From positions 61,207,120 through 61,271,119 of the forward strand of contig CM043956.1 in the NCBI GenBank assembly GCA_014529385.2: a stretch of 64,000 bases of DNA. The letters run 5' to 3'. Position 1 is the first letter of the stretch. Each line of letters opens with the position of its first letter. The notes under the pieces were generated by a model that was given only the letters and a program-made list of their open reading frames with translations, ran no database searches and was not told the DNA's origin. Made by a program: the position numbers and the translations under genes. Shown piece by piece: positions 21,228 through 31,547 of the stretch. This stretch comes from Adiantum capillus-veneris. Its lineage: Eukaryota > Streptophyta > Polypodiopsida > Polypodiales > Pteridaceae.

Positions 21228-21774
21228 TAAACTAACATGTGCAAAAACACTCTAGTGTATAGTATGGTTGTTGAAAACGGACCATATTGGATCTTGCAGA
21301 CTCATAAGAATCCACTAAACATTGTATCTCAGTTTTCATATGTGCAACAACCTAGTACAATACAACCTTACCTCAAGTCCATGAGACACAAAGAATCGTC
21401 CCAAATGTATGAATTTTTCCCTATTTTTCTAAATAGGTGTTAAAGGTTCATATAAAGATATAGGTATTTGTTCATCAAGGGCACAATGTTGTGACAGGTT
21501 GAACCAAAGTAGTCCTTGCACACTAAAATTGCCATTTTCGTTTGGAAAATTGAAGATCAAACTTTCCATAGTGTTTAACACTATGTGTTTTGTGTGGCCA
21601 CCAAATATTTCCTCTTCAAAGTATGTGCAACAAAGCCAGATATACATAGTAGTGTCAAAAAACCATATTGTTTTTTGGTAGGTCTGTAGGAAGAAACTAC
21701 TGAAATTGGGTACACGTTATCATGCATACACCCAACCTTTGTAGTGGGAAATGGACTACGGGGCAAGGCACAAT

Positions 21775-21905
21775 TTCCATTTCTTATAAATTTCGGAGAG
21801 ACACATTGTTGACTCTCCACCATATTTTTGTACGGCACTCACGTAGACCGTGCACTATCTCATTTTTTGATAATTTAAAAATTTCATGATATGGAAAGTT
21901 TAACA
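21775..21905 (+). repeat. Diverged repeat, copy 1
   Basis: 'CCATTTCTTATAA..', 'GGAGAGACA', 'ACTCTCCACCATA' and 'GTGCACTAT' recur in the same order at 24027-24158, on the other side of the PRP22 pseudogene. Confidence 0.6.
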
Positions 21906-22544
21906 TTTTTCAACTTTTGCCCTTAGTTCATCAAAGGAAAGATTTTTGAAGTGCGTGATTATTCAAATGAAACCAATACAAATAAGATGAGTGCTTTATG
22001 TTGATGCATACATAAGAGAGTATTCGATTGTAATGTAATGATTACAATTTGATTTTCATGTTAAAAATTATGTTTCGAAAAAAACTTTTATGTTCATCTT
22101 GATGTATTATTTGCTAAAAAATATTCTCCAATAGTATTTTACTATATCTTGAGAAATGAAATTGTCACGACAAGGCCAACCAAGCAAGACTAGTTCAATC
22201 AACATAGCTCAACATAGGCTGGTTTACTGCTTTAATCCAAAGTTTGAATGCTGATCGAGTTTTTCTCCGTGTTGCTCCAATTTTTCTTTGCAACTCACCG
22301 ACAAAGATTGCTTTGATTCACTTGATTTAATTCAGACACTGCTCCAGATTTTTGAGCATCCTAGTTTAATCCAGAGCCTGCTCCGATTTTTTCTCCATGG
22401 CTCGATACACGCTGCAAATTCGCATGCTTTAACACTTGTTACAATAATTTAATCATCCCCACTTGACACACGCTGCACAATCAGCAAGGTGGTGCAGGGA
22501 GCAAGGTTGTGGATGATGCAAAGGAGGCAAGACGGTGGTTGGCT

Positions 22545-23915
22545 CATGATAAGAAAAACATGTAGGTTCTATTGCACGCTATGCCGATAAAGACTCTTAG
22601 GGAATGCATGCTCAACTTCATGAGAGGCTTGAACACGAGGCTAAGTTGAAAGAAGATGAACACCACAAAAACAATAGTGATGGTAAACATGAAAGCAAAA
22701 GTGAGTGCAATAGTCAACACAAAGGGCATAGGTGGCAAAAGAGACGATGATGGAGATTGACATAGACATGATTGACACAATGATTGCAACCATAGTGGAG
22801 GTTATCAAATGACTCACAAAGAGCATGATGATCGCAGAGATAAATACAATGGATATGTTGGTAATAACAACGATGATGAACACAAAGACCGGAGCAAGAT
22901 GATGAATGGAAAGACCGAAATAGGAGGGATCAAGATGATTGACACCCTAGCTCTTTAAAGCGACATCAACCACATGCACTTGAGCTATTCAATGTTTATC
23001 GAGGTAGGATTTCAGTTGTCATGATTTATGGTTGCTTTGTGCAACTTGAAGGCTTTCATGAGTGAAATTAAGGAAGGGATTGTGCATATGTTGCAAATTG
23101 CCCCATGTATGATTGTTGAGGTAAAAGATGTTGCGAAGAGAGATAAAAGCTATGGGGTAAGTTTGTTTCCATAATTGGGAATACAATTAGTCTTTTTGTG
23201 AGGGATGTGGGCCAAAAGACATGGCAAGACCGATTAAAAAAACTCTTTGGATGTGGAATCTAATCCCTTTGGTATGAATAAGACTTCAACATATCTCCAG
23301 ACGATTTCTAAGATTATTATCACAAAGGAGATGAAAATGGCTCTTCTAGGCAACACTAAGAAAGAGTTTATTGGGGAGATGGGGAGCTAAGCAACTAATA
23401 ACGTTAGGGATCTTGGATATGATGGATTACCCTAATTATGATATTAATGGATTCAGAATCCTGTTTCAAAATACAGGTGCTAAAGAGGACCTTGAGACTA
23501 AGCTCAATGAGGATGAACCGGCCTTCTTTTGAGTACCCCATTGATGTGTCATCTCTAAAAGTCATATGAAATCTAGATGGTTCACTTCCGAGCTGCAATG
23601 ATATAATCTGTTTTAGCCAAAGAGGTGAGAGTTGCAAGAGTAGCAACATATGTACATGCTTGATTCGATTCCAAAGGACATGAATCATGCTTGGGAAGAT
23701 CCCATGCAAAAAATAGGAGAGTGACATCTCGCTTAAGAACTTCGTGGCGTAGGACTCTCTACGTATGACATGTTGGCATGATGCATTTGTTAAGGCAACT
23801 AGATTTGGCCAGCGGCGGCGATCAAAGTTATCAATAAAGGAGCAAAGACAAAGTCTGCCAAGTTACAAAGCTGAAAAACGAGTTGGTTAGAGTAGTCCAT
23901 AAGAACGGGAGAAAA
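22545..23915 (+). pseudogene. Decayed fragment of a PRP22/DHX8 splicing helicase
   Basis: PRP22/DHX8 is the DEAH-box helicase that releases mRNA from the spliceosome. Fragments in the right order are readable across frames. A His/Asp/Arg-rich N-terminal region (about 22620-22920) is followed by an S1 RNA-binding domain (22980-23235: 'ELFNVYRGRISVVM', 'GCFVQLEGF', 'SLFVRDVGQKT'). A clean 48-codon run at 23386-23529 contains 'KQLITLGILDMMDYPNYD' and 'LNEDEPAFF'. Then come 'YPIDVSSLKVI' (23534) and 'DSIPKDMNHAWEDPM' (23662), 'ELRGVGLSTYDM', and 'FGQRRRSKLSIKEQRQSLP' (about 23809). Frameshifts and stops between blocks show it is dead. The helicase core itself is absent. I see no introns between these blocks, which fits a retrocopy. 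Confidence 0.85.
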
Positions 23916-24026
23916 TCGCAACAGAAGTGTCTACAAACCGATGGATAAAACTTTGTGTCAAGAAGTTATAAAGTTTCATCATTTACATCCAAATGTCCAT
24001 GTCCATGTCCATGTGTTTGCTTGGAC

Positions 24027-24158
24027 TTCCATTTCTTATAATTTTTGGAGAGACAATGCCAACTCTCCACCATACTTCTGTATGACACTCTTGTATGACG
24101 TGCACTATAAATCGTCTGCAATTAATGTCATTTCCTTATTGCATGACAAAAAGTTTAA
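24027..24158 (+). repeat. Diverged repeat, copy 2
   Basis: This matches 21775-21905 in order and orientation at moderate identity. The two copies bracket the PRP22 pseudogene. Confidence 0.6.
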
Positions 24159-24281
24159 CTACTCATATGGTTTTCTCATATCCTGACAAAACAATGTTGT
24201 TTGCCTTGCATACTCCTATGATATGATTCACCTACTCAATGATCATGTCAGTACACTACAATCCACTATGTGTAAACAAGG

Positions 24282-24773
24282 TTGGCAACAACATATCAAT
24301 ACAATCCACTGTGTGAACAAGGTTTCTCTAACTGCCAACATATCAATACTAAACCGCATCAACACATCATTTACATATCATTATCGGCAAATTTATTTGG
24401 GGCAAGGCCAACTGAGCAAGACTGTATGGGTCTCTCACGCAAGGTGGCAACTGAAGCCTTTCACCCATGGATGCTCGGCAGCTCCCCATCCCCTACGATC
24501 TCCTGCTCCTTCGTCGTCACCCCAATCCGGCGCCGCTCCTACTGGGCTTCTCTTTGTAAGAGAGAGAGAGAGAGAGAGATTGATTTCGTCATTAATACGC
24601 GACATTGGTCAGGCATGGGCACCATGGACGAGGGTGCACTTCATCGAACTAACACAAAGAAGTCGTTGGGCTCCGACGACACGTGGTTCTCTCTCTCTGC
24701 ATTTCTTAAGGGCGAATATGGAGCCTATTCAGAGTCATCAGAAAGCTTGTTGGGTAAGTCAACAGTCTCTTAG
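24282..24773 (+). CDS. Doubtful plus-strand frame with a GA microsatellite
   Basis: Two overlapping plus-strand frames (24223-24864 and this one) cross a short GA run (24560-24579, translated Arg-Glu). This frame includes 'SDDTWFSLSAFLKGEYGAYS' and reaches a strong donor-like TGGGTAAGTC at 24751-24760, so part of it could be an exon. No family is recognised and the first half looks like chance coding. Confidence 0.2.
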   Translation: MATTYQYNPLCEQGFSNCQHINTKPHQHIIYISLSANLFGARPTEQDCMGLSRKVATEAFHPWMLGSSPSPTISCSFVVTPIRRRSYWASLCKREREREIDFVINTRHWSGMGTMDEGALHRTNTKKSLGSDDTWFSLSAFLKGEYGAYSESSESLLGKSTVS

Positions 24774-24945
24774 TTTTAGCTGTAAGACATTGTTCTTTGA
24801 CACGTCTTTCAATCTGACACTAGCGTACATGATTAATGCATTAGGAATGAACAATACAGGCTGATGTCTTGTTTCTGCTACTATCTTCTCTTAGTGAGCT
24901 GCCTTATGATGAATTATGAGCAATCTAATGACGTCTCGTCGTCCA

Positions 24946-25190
24946 AAGTGAGTTAGCGTAATGGTAAAGGCATTTAGTTTCATAAACAAGAAGGTTGCCA
25001 GGTCTCCTTGGAACCTCTTACACATGTTTGCTCTCTGTGGTGGTGCTGCCCTTCGTAGAGTTTCTACTCACTGGAGTCGCCACATTTGAGTAGTTTCTAC
25101 TCACCGGAGGAGCCGTTCGAGCATGGTTCACTTCGTATTAGCTATGGGGATGCCTAACTGTGGCTTTTGACCACACACACACACACACAT
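24946..25190 (+). mobile_element. Possible tRNA-derived SINE
   Basis: The head contains an A-box-like GTTAGCGTAATGGTAAAGGC (24952-24971) and, about 30 bp on, a B-box-like GGTTGCCAGGTCTCCTTGG (24993-25011). A roughly 160-bp body follows and then a (CA)9 tail (25172-25189). That layout fits a short interspersed element transcribed by Pol III. The B box is imperfect, no cloverleaf closes well and no clear target duplication was found. Confidence 0.35.
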
Positions 25191-25504
25191 AATGATGCTC
25201 GGAATGCCTTCTGTCTCATGCTAACTAGTCTGCATAGCTCAAGATGAGTAAATCATTTTAACATGCAAGTGACACATGGGCATCACTCAGCAAAACTTCC
25301 TCTCCTATGTTGAGCCACATGTATAAGGTAGCAAGAATAGTGCGCAAGAGACACGCAGGCATTACTAATGTTCCTGCCACTTATATAAGACAGCAAAGAA
25401 TAACAATCCTTTTGGCTTTTGTTGCTGAGGGAGCTGTTCTTGTTTTGCTTTTGCTATCCTATGGTGAATGATGTCATGAATGAAAGAATTGACAGGCCTG
25501 TTAC

Positions 25505-25592
25505 CTATTTTAGGGTTTTCTACCTCTCTATTCAATGACGCGAGTTCGTCTGTCATAGACAAAGAGGATCCTTCAGAGTACATTCCAGCACC
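25505..25592 (-). other. Possible short exon
   Basis: On the minus strand a branch-point-like ACTAAC and an acceptor (AATTTTCAGCAG) precede an open stretch 'MYSEGSSLSMTDELASLN', which ends at a donor (AAATAG|GTAACA). The splice signals are good, but the product is not recognised and no neighbouring exons were found. Confidence 0.2.
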
Positions 25593-25599
25593 TGCTGAA

Positions 25600-26430
25600 A
25601 ATTCAGCTGGTTAGTTTATCCTCTTTTGCATTTGTTGTCTCTAATTGTCATTTTATGTTTGTAAGGATTCTCCTAATTTTGACAGTTTTTGAAGTAAGTA
25701 ATTTTGAAGAGTAAAGAAGGTGATTGCTATGCACATCATTTATCCTATGAGTCCTTTACTATTGAACGTCAATGATACAGATGTAAGTAGCAACTTCTGT
25801 AGATGAAGAGAAACAAGAGGGGAACAAAACAATCTGCTACCAATAATGAAACGTTATGTCCTTCCAGTGAGTAATCGGATGAAATACAGCGCAAGAGGAT
25901 TCTAACTTTTAATTAATAGTTAGGGACAAGGTGATAAGGTACATAGTGTTTGGTACATCCTTTACGTAGGGTTGAATGGATTGACTTATTAGATAGTAAA
26001 ACTCAGATGTTATTTTAAAAAAGCTTAAAATCTACAATACTCTAGAAGGTTTATGATAAGTTCATAAGTATCACTCCACAAATGTTAAAATTACTAACCA
26101 AGATTTCCATAAACTATAAATCTGAGGCTTTCGTACGATTGAGAGATATTGGCGATCACTTGAGACATCCAAGGACCAATACTTAACAGTTAGAAGTGAA
26201 CAACAAATACAAAGCTTCAAACCTTTCAAATATACATACAACAACAACAATCTCCAAAAACTTTATATTACGCAATGGATGACAAACGAGACTCCATCCA
26301 ATCCACAAAACCTACAGAAACAATACTATAATCAACTATGAGTGAAAAGTATGTCATGTGACCTGAGACATAGATGGTAGTCTCACCAAAATAACTAGAG
26401 TGCTTCGTTTGCTGCAGTGAATTGCATTGA
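25600..26430. other. Stretch with no gene seen
   Basis: AT-rich DNA without a supported frame or repeat, ending at the GA tract that flanks element A. Confidence 0.4.
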
Positions 26431-26431
26431 G

Positions 26432-26435
<4 letters not shown>

Positions 26436-26525
<90 letters not shown>
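26436..26525. repeat. GA microsatellite left of element A
   Basis: About 45 GA units pass into GTGAGAGTGAG and then directly into the element A LTR at 26536. A matching GA tract resumes on the far side of the element (31212-31280), so A split one purine tract. Confidence 0.95.
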
Positions 26526-26528
<3 letters not shown>

Positions 26529-26535
26529 GAGTGAG

Positions 26536-27093
26536 TGTAACAAACTTGGACACTCCAAGTCAAGATTTTACTGCGACACAACAGAGATTCGCTTCAAAAC
26601 AATTCACAATTCACACTTGAGTCGACACGGCCCGGCGTATCTCCGTGCCTAGAGATATTGGCCCCAAAGACTGGCACCCCTTTCGGTACTTCTTTTTGTA
26701 TTTATTTGTGTTCAAAGTACAAGAGAGTGGGTAGGTGCTCACTCTCGGTCTCTGCGTGCAGATGCTCTAAGAAGTGAGGCCCTACCCACTTATTTATTGG
26801 TTACAAGGGATGCCCCAAAAGCAGAGCCCCAAAAGCTGTCAACTTTAAAAGCTTGTAAAAATAAAGCAACTGAGCCAAAAGCTTCAAAATCAGCCAGTGT
26901 AGGATTTCAGCCAGCGCAAAAGCAGCAAATCTGTACGGCAAGCCACGTCAACACTGTCAGCGTGAAACGTGGCGCAAAATCCGGAAGTCCGTACATCCTG
27001 CCACATCAGCCTGTCGATGCTCTTTGCGGGCCCGTACCCTACTGTCAGCCAATGTGAGTGTGTTCGGGCATGCCACATCACTAGTTTGTGACA
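26536..27093 (-). repeat. 3' LTR of element A (558 bp)
   Basis: It runs from TGTAACAAACTTGGACACTC to TTTGTGACA on the plus strand and is followed by TACCCCCCTCTTG, the polypurine tract in reverse. By eye the two A LTRs are about 93% identical. Confidence 0.92.
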
Positions 27094-27675
27094 TACCCCC
27101 CTCTTGAAAGCATTGTAATCGCCCTCGACTACGCCTGCCAAACAGACAGAGGCCATAAACTGTCTTAGCAGACACTGACTGTTAGTACCGACGCACTAGG
27201 AACAACACATCTAGCACATGTACCAATCGATAGTCACATCACATGACAAATCACATTCAAAATATTATTCCAAATATCAGACCATGATTAATGGGCAAAG
27301 TATTTAGCAATCGCATCTAGATCCAATCGGGACCTCACAGATGCCAGATTAATTAATCCATATTGCAATCATGTCTATAGAGATTTATGAGATCGAAATG
27401 CTGCAGTCATTTCGTCTATTAGTTCTTGCACTCAAAGAAGTCAAGTACAAATCAATCAGTATCATTTTCATTATCGGGAATTCCAGTTCATAAAGTCATA
27501 CAACAGAATACTGTCAGCTCAGCAGTATCCCTGAAACCCAAAGGGACATCAGTGACTCTATATCAAATCAAAATATCGGGGCAATCTGTCGACAAAGGAG
27601 CGGAGTGACTCCCCTCTTGTGCATACCCACTGCACTAGATTCGCCCATGCTGAAATCGGGGTTCTATCGAGTAGA

Positions 27676-28561
27676 CTATGCTAAACCAAATGCTTCAAGG
27701 TAAAGTTTCACAATCTGAGGAGTATTTGCTAGGTCCTCCTCCTCCATCCACTTCGCATCCAATGCAGGATAGTTCTTGAATGTAACCAAGGACTGCCTCA
27801 TCACTTTACCTTTTATCTTTCTATCTTTATGTGCCAGTATCGATTCTGGAACGAGTATCTCCTCGTTCTCCTCCACTCCGGGTTGCTCATCGGGCTTCCC
27901 ATCATCGGGCACATCACCGTTAAAAGACTTCAAGAGACTCACATGAAAAGCATTGTGAATTCTCCAAGTATCGGGCAGCTTCAGTCTAAAGGATACATCA
28001 TTTATCTTTTCTTTTATCTGGAAAGGTCCATAGTATCTCATGCGAAGCTTTGGAAAAAGCTGCTCCTTTCCTTTTCATTTTCTTAGGTGTGCCTCCTCAA
28101 AACGTAAGAGCACCCATTCGTTCTTTAATTTCAAATCGCGACCATGTCGATTTGTTGCCTTCTTATGTTTATCTTGAGATTTCTCTAAAGCCTCCTGGAC
28201 CAAGTTCAAGTCCCTCGTGAACTTGTCGGCTTCAAAAATCTTATTTTTCGTGCTTAAGAAGGGTGAGACCTTCGGAGCACCTTCAATAATCTCAAATGGC
28301 GCCTTCCCTGTCGAAGAGTGGATCGTGTTATTGTAGGCAAAATTCCACCAAGGGCAAAAACTTTCCCCATGTAGTCTTCTGATCCAAAGAAGAAGACTTC
28401 AACAAATTCAGTACGACTGAATTTGCAATCTCAGATTGCTCATCTGTCTGCGGGTGGAAAGATGATGAGAACTGCAACCGAGTGCCAATGTTCTCCCAAA
28501 TAGCCTTCCAAAACAAACTCGTGGTGTTCTTTTTCGAGGTCAAAACATATTCGACCTTCAA
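27676..28561 (-). pseudogene. Integrase C-terminus and chromodomain-like tail of element A
   Basis: Minus-strand fragments include '[20 protein letters not shown]', '[13 protein letters not shown]' and the chromodomain-like '[20 protein letters not shown]'. Further right are 'SSFHPQTDEQSEIANSVV' (integrase region with the catalytic Glu) and 'WGKFLPLVEF'. They lie in different frames, so this is decayed. The upstream catalytic domain was lost in the internal deletion. Confidence 0.8.
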
Positions 28562-28599
28562 TCATCATTCAGTTCTCTCGAGATAATCGAGTAAAGAAA

Positions 28600-30676
28600 C
28601 TGAATTTCATCAAGTACAATCTCTTGGTCCTTCATTTGTCAAAATTGCTTTCTCAGCCCGATAGTCGACCACGGCATTGTTCTTGTGGTACCAAGGGATT
28701 TTGAGGAGGACGTCACAACCTCCCAAGGGTATTACGTAGAAGTCCTCGTGCCCTAAACACCTCTGACATTGCAAACGAAGTTTGCCAAGGATTGGTGTAA
28801 TGGCAACATCCCGTCCGCCTCCGCCTGTGGCCTCAGCTTGTCGGGCGTAATTCCAAATCGAGCTGCCAATTCAAGAAGTTGGCCTTGGCTCCTCCATCAA
28901 AGAAAAATGAGGGCTTCTTGATCTTTCACTTTGCCCCAAGGGCGGCAAAGTTTTATACTTTTCGTTCATCTGATTCGGTTCGGGCCCCACGCAATGTGGT
29001 ACCAGTTTTGCTTTCATTTGCCTTTTCTGCCACATTCCTCTGTTGCTCTAAAACTCTCTGGCTTGTCTTCAATCTATTCTTGCTGTGCCTTTTTGGGGCA
29101 CTTTGCGGAGATGTGCCCATGTGTTCCCCGCATCCAAAACACTTTCTCTCTTTGATGTAATTGGCCCTCTCTCGAAGAGTGAGTGGGGGTCGTGAATCCT
29201 TATCTTTTTTTTCTTGGGGACTCTTTTTCTTTCTACTTTTATTATTAGAAGTTTGTTGTGTTCTCTGAGTCAAGATCTCATCAGTGGGGTCAGTCAGATT
29301 GCCTGAATGTATGGCAAAATCCCGTTTCGCACGACCCATCAATTCTTGAATAGAATTTGACTTTTGTTCTAAGCAGCGATCTCGGATCGCTGTAGGAAGT
29401 CCGCAGCAAAACCGCTCAATCTGTTCTTTAAACGAGATCTTCTTAAATGAAGAAGCTGGTAGAAAAGAGCTCCAAATCTCTTGCAATACGCGTCCAGAGA
29501 ATCCCCTTGGTCATCCGAAGATGATTCCAAGCAGTTCGTGTATCTCGTTCGTACTCCCGAGTCAGCCAAGAAGAAATAAAAAGCCTTTTGAATTTCAACC
29601 ATTTAACCGGAGCTTCCTTGTTCAGTAGAAGGGTGGACCACCATGTTCGAGCATTTCCCTTGAAGAAAGAGGTAGCCCTCCGAATCTTGGAGTGCTCTGA
29701 GTAATGCCCTCCTGAGAAAGCTATGTCAAAGTGCTGTATGAAGGCCAAAGCCCTTGAAGCATCTCGGAATCCAGAAAAAGTGTCAAACTTAATTGACTGT
29801 CCACCTTCTTTAAACTTTCTAACTTTCTTGCTTTTATCTTCGAGGAAGTCATGCTGGTTGGCTTTTATAGAAATGCTTCTTTTTTGCGTAAAATCTGTGA
29901 TCGTCGGAGTCCGAACTATCTGAGGACGAGTCCTCTGCAGAACTGTCAGAAACTGGGCGGAACTTAGGCTTCTTTGCCTTTTTCTTGCCCTTTCCAAAGC
30001 TTTGCTTTTTGCTTCGCTTTTTCCCTTTTCTGTCTTCTTCGCTCGCGTCAGAAGAGCTAGAAGAACTGTCAGAAGGAGAAGGAGAAGAAGAAGAAGAAGA
30101 ACTGGATAGTCCTTCAAATTGTACACGCTTCTTCTTCTTTCTTGCCGATGCAAAAGTAGATGGATGACCCAAGTAACTTGGGAAGTCGGTTCCTTTCTTC
30201 TGGTTTTTGTCATGCTTTTTAGCTTTGTTATTCACGTCCAAAAGCTGACTAATCCATGCATCAACCACCTCTTCTAATTTTTGTTATGTAAACATCCTCG
30301 GAGCAGGAGGTTTCTTGAGTGCCAGTTTGATGGGTGGCTCTGTGGCCTTTTGCCACTAGGTGTGCACTTCTTCGAAGGATGTCTGAGTCAAAAAATTTTC
30401 AAATTTCGGATCCTTCGCAATGTTGATCAGCATCTTTGTTGCGACGTCAACCAATTGTCGACGTTCCATCTCTTCAATCTCTGCCTGAGTAGGCCGAGGT
30501 GGGCCATACTCTTCATGCGAATCTTCTTCGTGCTCTCCTCTCGCATTCCCAGATGCAGAAGAAGTCAACTGTTCTCTATCGGAATCCATAAGTGTTGCGA
30601 GAAAAGGATCGGATTTCCCGGTAGAAGAGAAATCGGCCGCGCTCAAATACCACTGTAACAAACTTGGACACTCCAA
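28600..30676 (-). pseudogene. Gag and protease remnant of element A
   Basis: From the right the region shows an N-terminal segment ('QAEIEEMERRQLVDVATKM'), a Ser/Asp-rich then Lys-rich block (29849-30150), and the gag core ('FDTFSGFRDASRALAFIQHF', 'KGNARTWWSTLLLNKEAPV'). A CCHC zinc knuckle begins CFGCGE near 29140 but is frameshifted within it. Protease-like 'FFDGGAK' follows near 28900. Several frames are used, so the gene is broken. The poly-Leu frame in this region is the Ser-rich block read in the wrong frame. Confidence 0.8.
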
Positions 30677-31203
30677 GTCAAGATTCTACCGCGACACAAC
30701 AGAGATTCACTTCAAAACAGTTCACAATTCACACTTGAGTAGACACGGTCCCCCGGCGTAGTTCTGTGCCTAGAGATATTGGCCCCAATGACTGGCGCTC
30801 CTTTGGGTATTTCTTTTTAAATTAATCTGTGTTCAAAGTACAATAGAGTGGATAGGTGCTCACTCTGAGACTCTGCGTCCAGATACTCTGAGAAGTGAGG
30901 CCCTGCCCACTTATTTATTGGTTACAAGGGATGCCCAAAAGCAGAGCCCCAAAAGCTGTCAACTTTAAAAGCTTGTAAATATAAAGCAATTGAGCCAAAA
31001 GCTTCAAAATCAGGCAGCGTACGATTTTAGCCAGTGCAAAAGCAGCAAATCCATACGACAGGCCATGTCAGCACTGTCAGCGTGAAACGACGCGACGCAA
31101 AATCCGGAAGTTCGTACATCCTGCCACGTCAGCCTGTCGGCGCTCGCGGACCTGTACCTTGCTGTCAGCCAATGTGAGTGTGTCCGGGCATTCCATGTCA
31201 CCA

Positions 31204-31209
<6 letters not shown>
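30654..31209 (-). repeat. 5' LTR of element A
   Basis: Same family as 26536-27093, and truncated by four bases at its plus-strand right end where the GTGAG duplication follows. Confidence 0.9.

Positions 31210-31211
<2 letters not shown>

Positions 31212-31280
<69 letters not shown>
31212..31280. repeat. GA microsatellite right of element A
   Basis: About 34 GA units directly after the target duplication. This is the other half of the tract at 26436-26525. Confidence 0.95.
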
Positions 31281-31282
<2 letters not shown>

Positions 31283-31547
31283 ACGACAAGTTCGTTATGT
31301 GACGATCCCTTCCTACTCTTGAGGAATGTGACTGTTGCGTAAGCTTGTAAAACCATAGTTACAGGGAATGGCCATTTTTTCCAAATCAATTTCCCGTTCC
31401 GTGTTTCAAACGTGAGTATCTGAAACAGGGAATGGCATTTCATGCATGTTGCTGTTCCCCGTTCCTCGTTCCGATTTCCCGTTCTGGGTAACTATGTGTA
31501 AAACAATTATGTACCCTATGTCTGTTTTGGGTGTCCTTGTGATAATG

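Larger units (their letters stand above)
20826..22540. other. Intergenic stretch with no gene seen
   Basis: AT-rich DNA holds only short frames. A purine-pyrimidine alternating GT/GC tract lies at 21184-21227. A repeat related to 24027-24158 occurs at 21775-21905. Nothing else is supported. Confidence 0.4.
26536..31209 (-). mobile_element. Element A: internally deleted Ty3/gypsy retrotransposon
   Basis: LTRs lie at 26536-27093 and 30654-31209, with GTGAG flanking both sides (26531-26535 and 31210-31214). The right LTR has lost its last four bases (GACA). A purine tract (AAGAGGGGGGTA on the minus strand) adjoins the left LTR, and a PBS-like TGGTATTTGAGC (30641-30652) adjoins the right LTR. 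Compared with element B, about 2 kb of RT, RNase H and most of integrase are missing around 28520-28560. Gag, a protease remnant and the integrase C-terminus with a chromodomain-like end remain. The copy is non-autonomous. Confidence 0.92.

Noticed and set aside
22544-22883. Hydrophobic minus-strand frames resembling a membrane protein
   Set aside because: They are antisense to the His/Asp/Arg-rich part of the PRP22 pseudogene, whose complement reads Val/Ile/Phe-rich.
24950-25020. A tRNA gene
   Set aside because: A/B-box-like words are present but acceptor and anticodon stems do not pair convincingly; a SINE head is more likely.
26268-26620. Ser-Leu and Arg-Glu frames
   Set aside because: Pure translation of the GA tract beside element A.
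29443-30213. 256-codon frame with a poly-Leu run, as a membrane protein
   Set aside because: The poly-Leu part is the Ser-rich gag block of element A read in another frame; only its second half is true gag.
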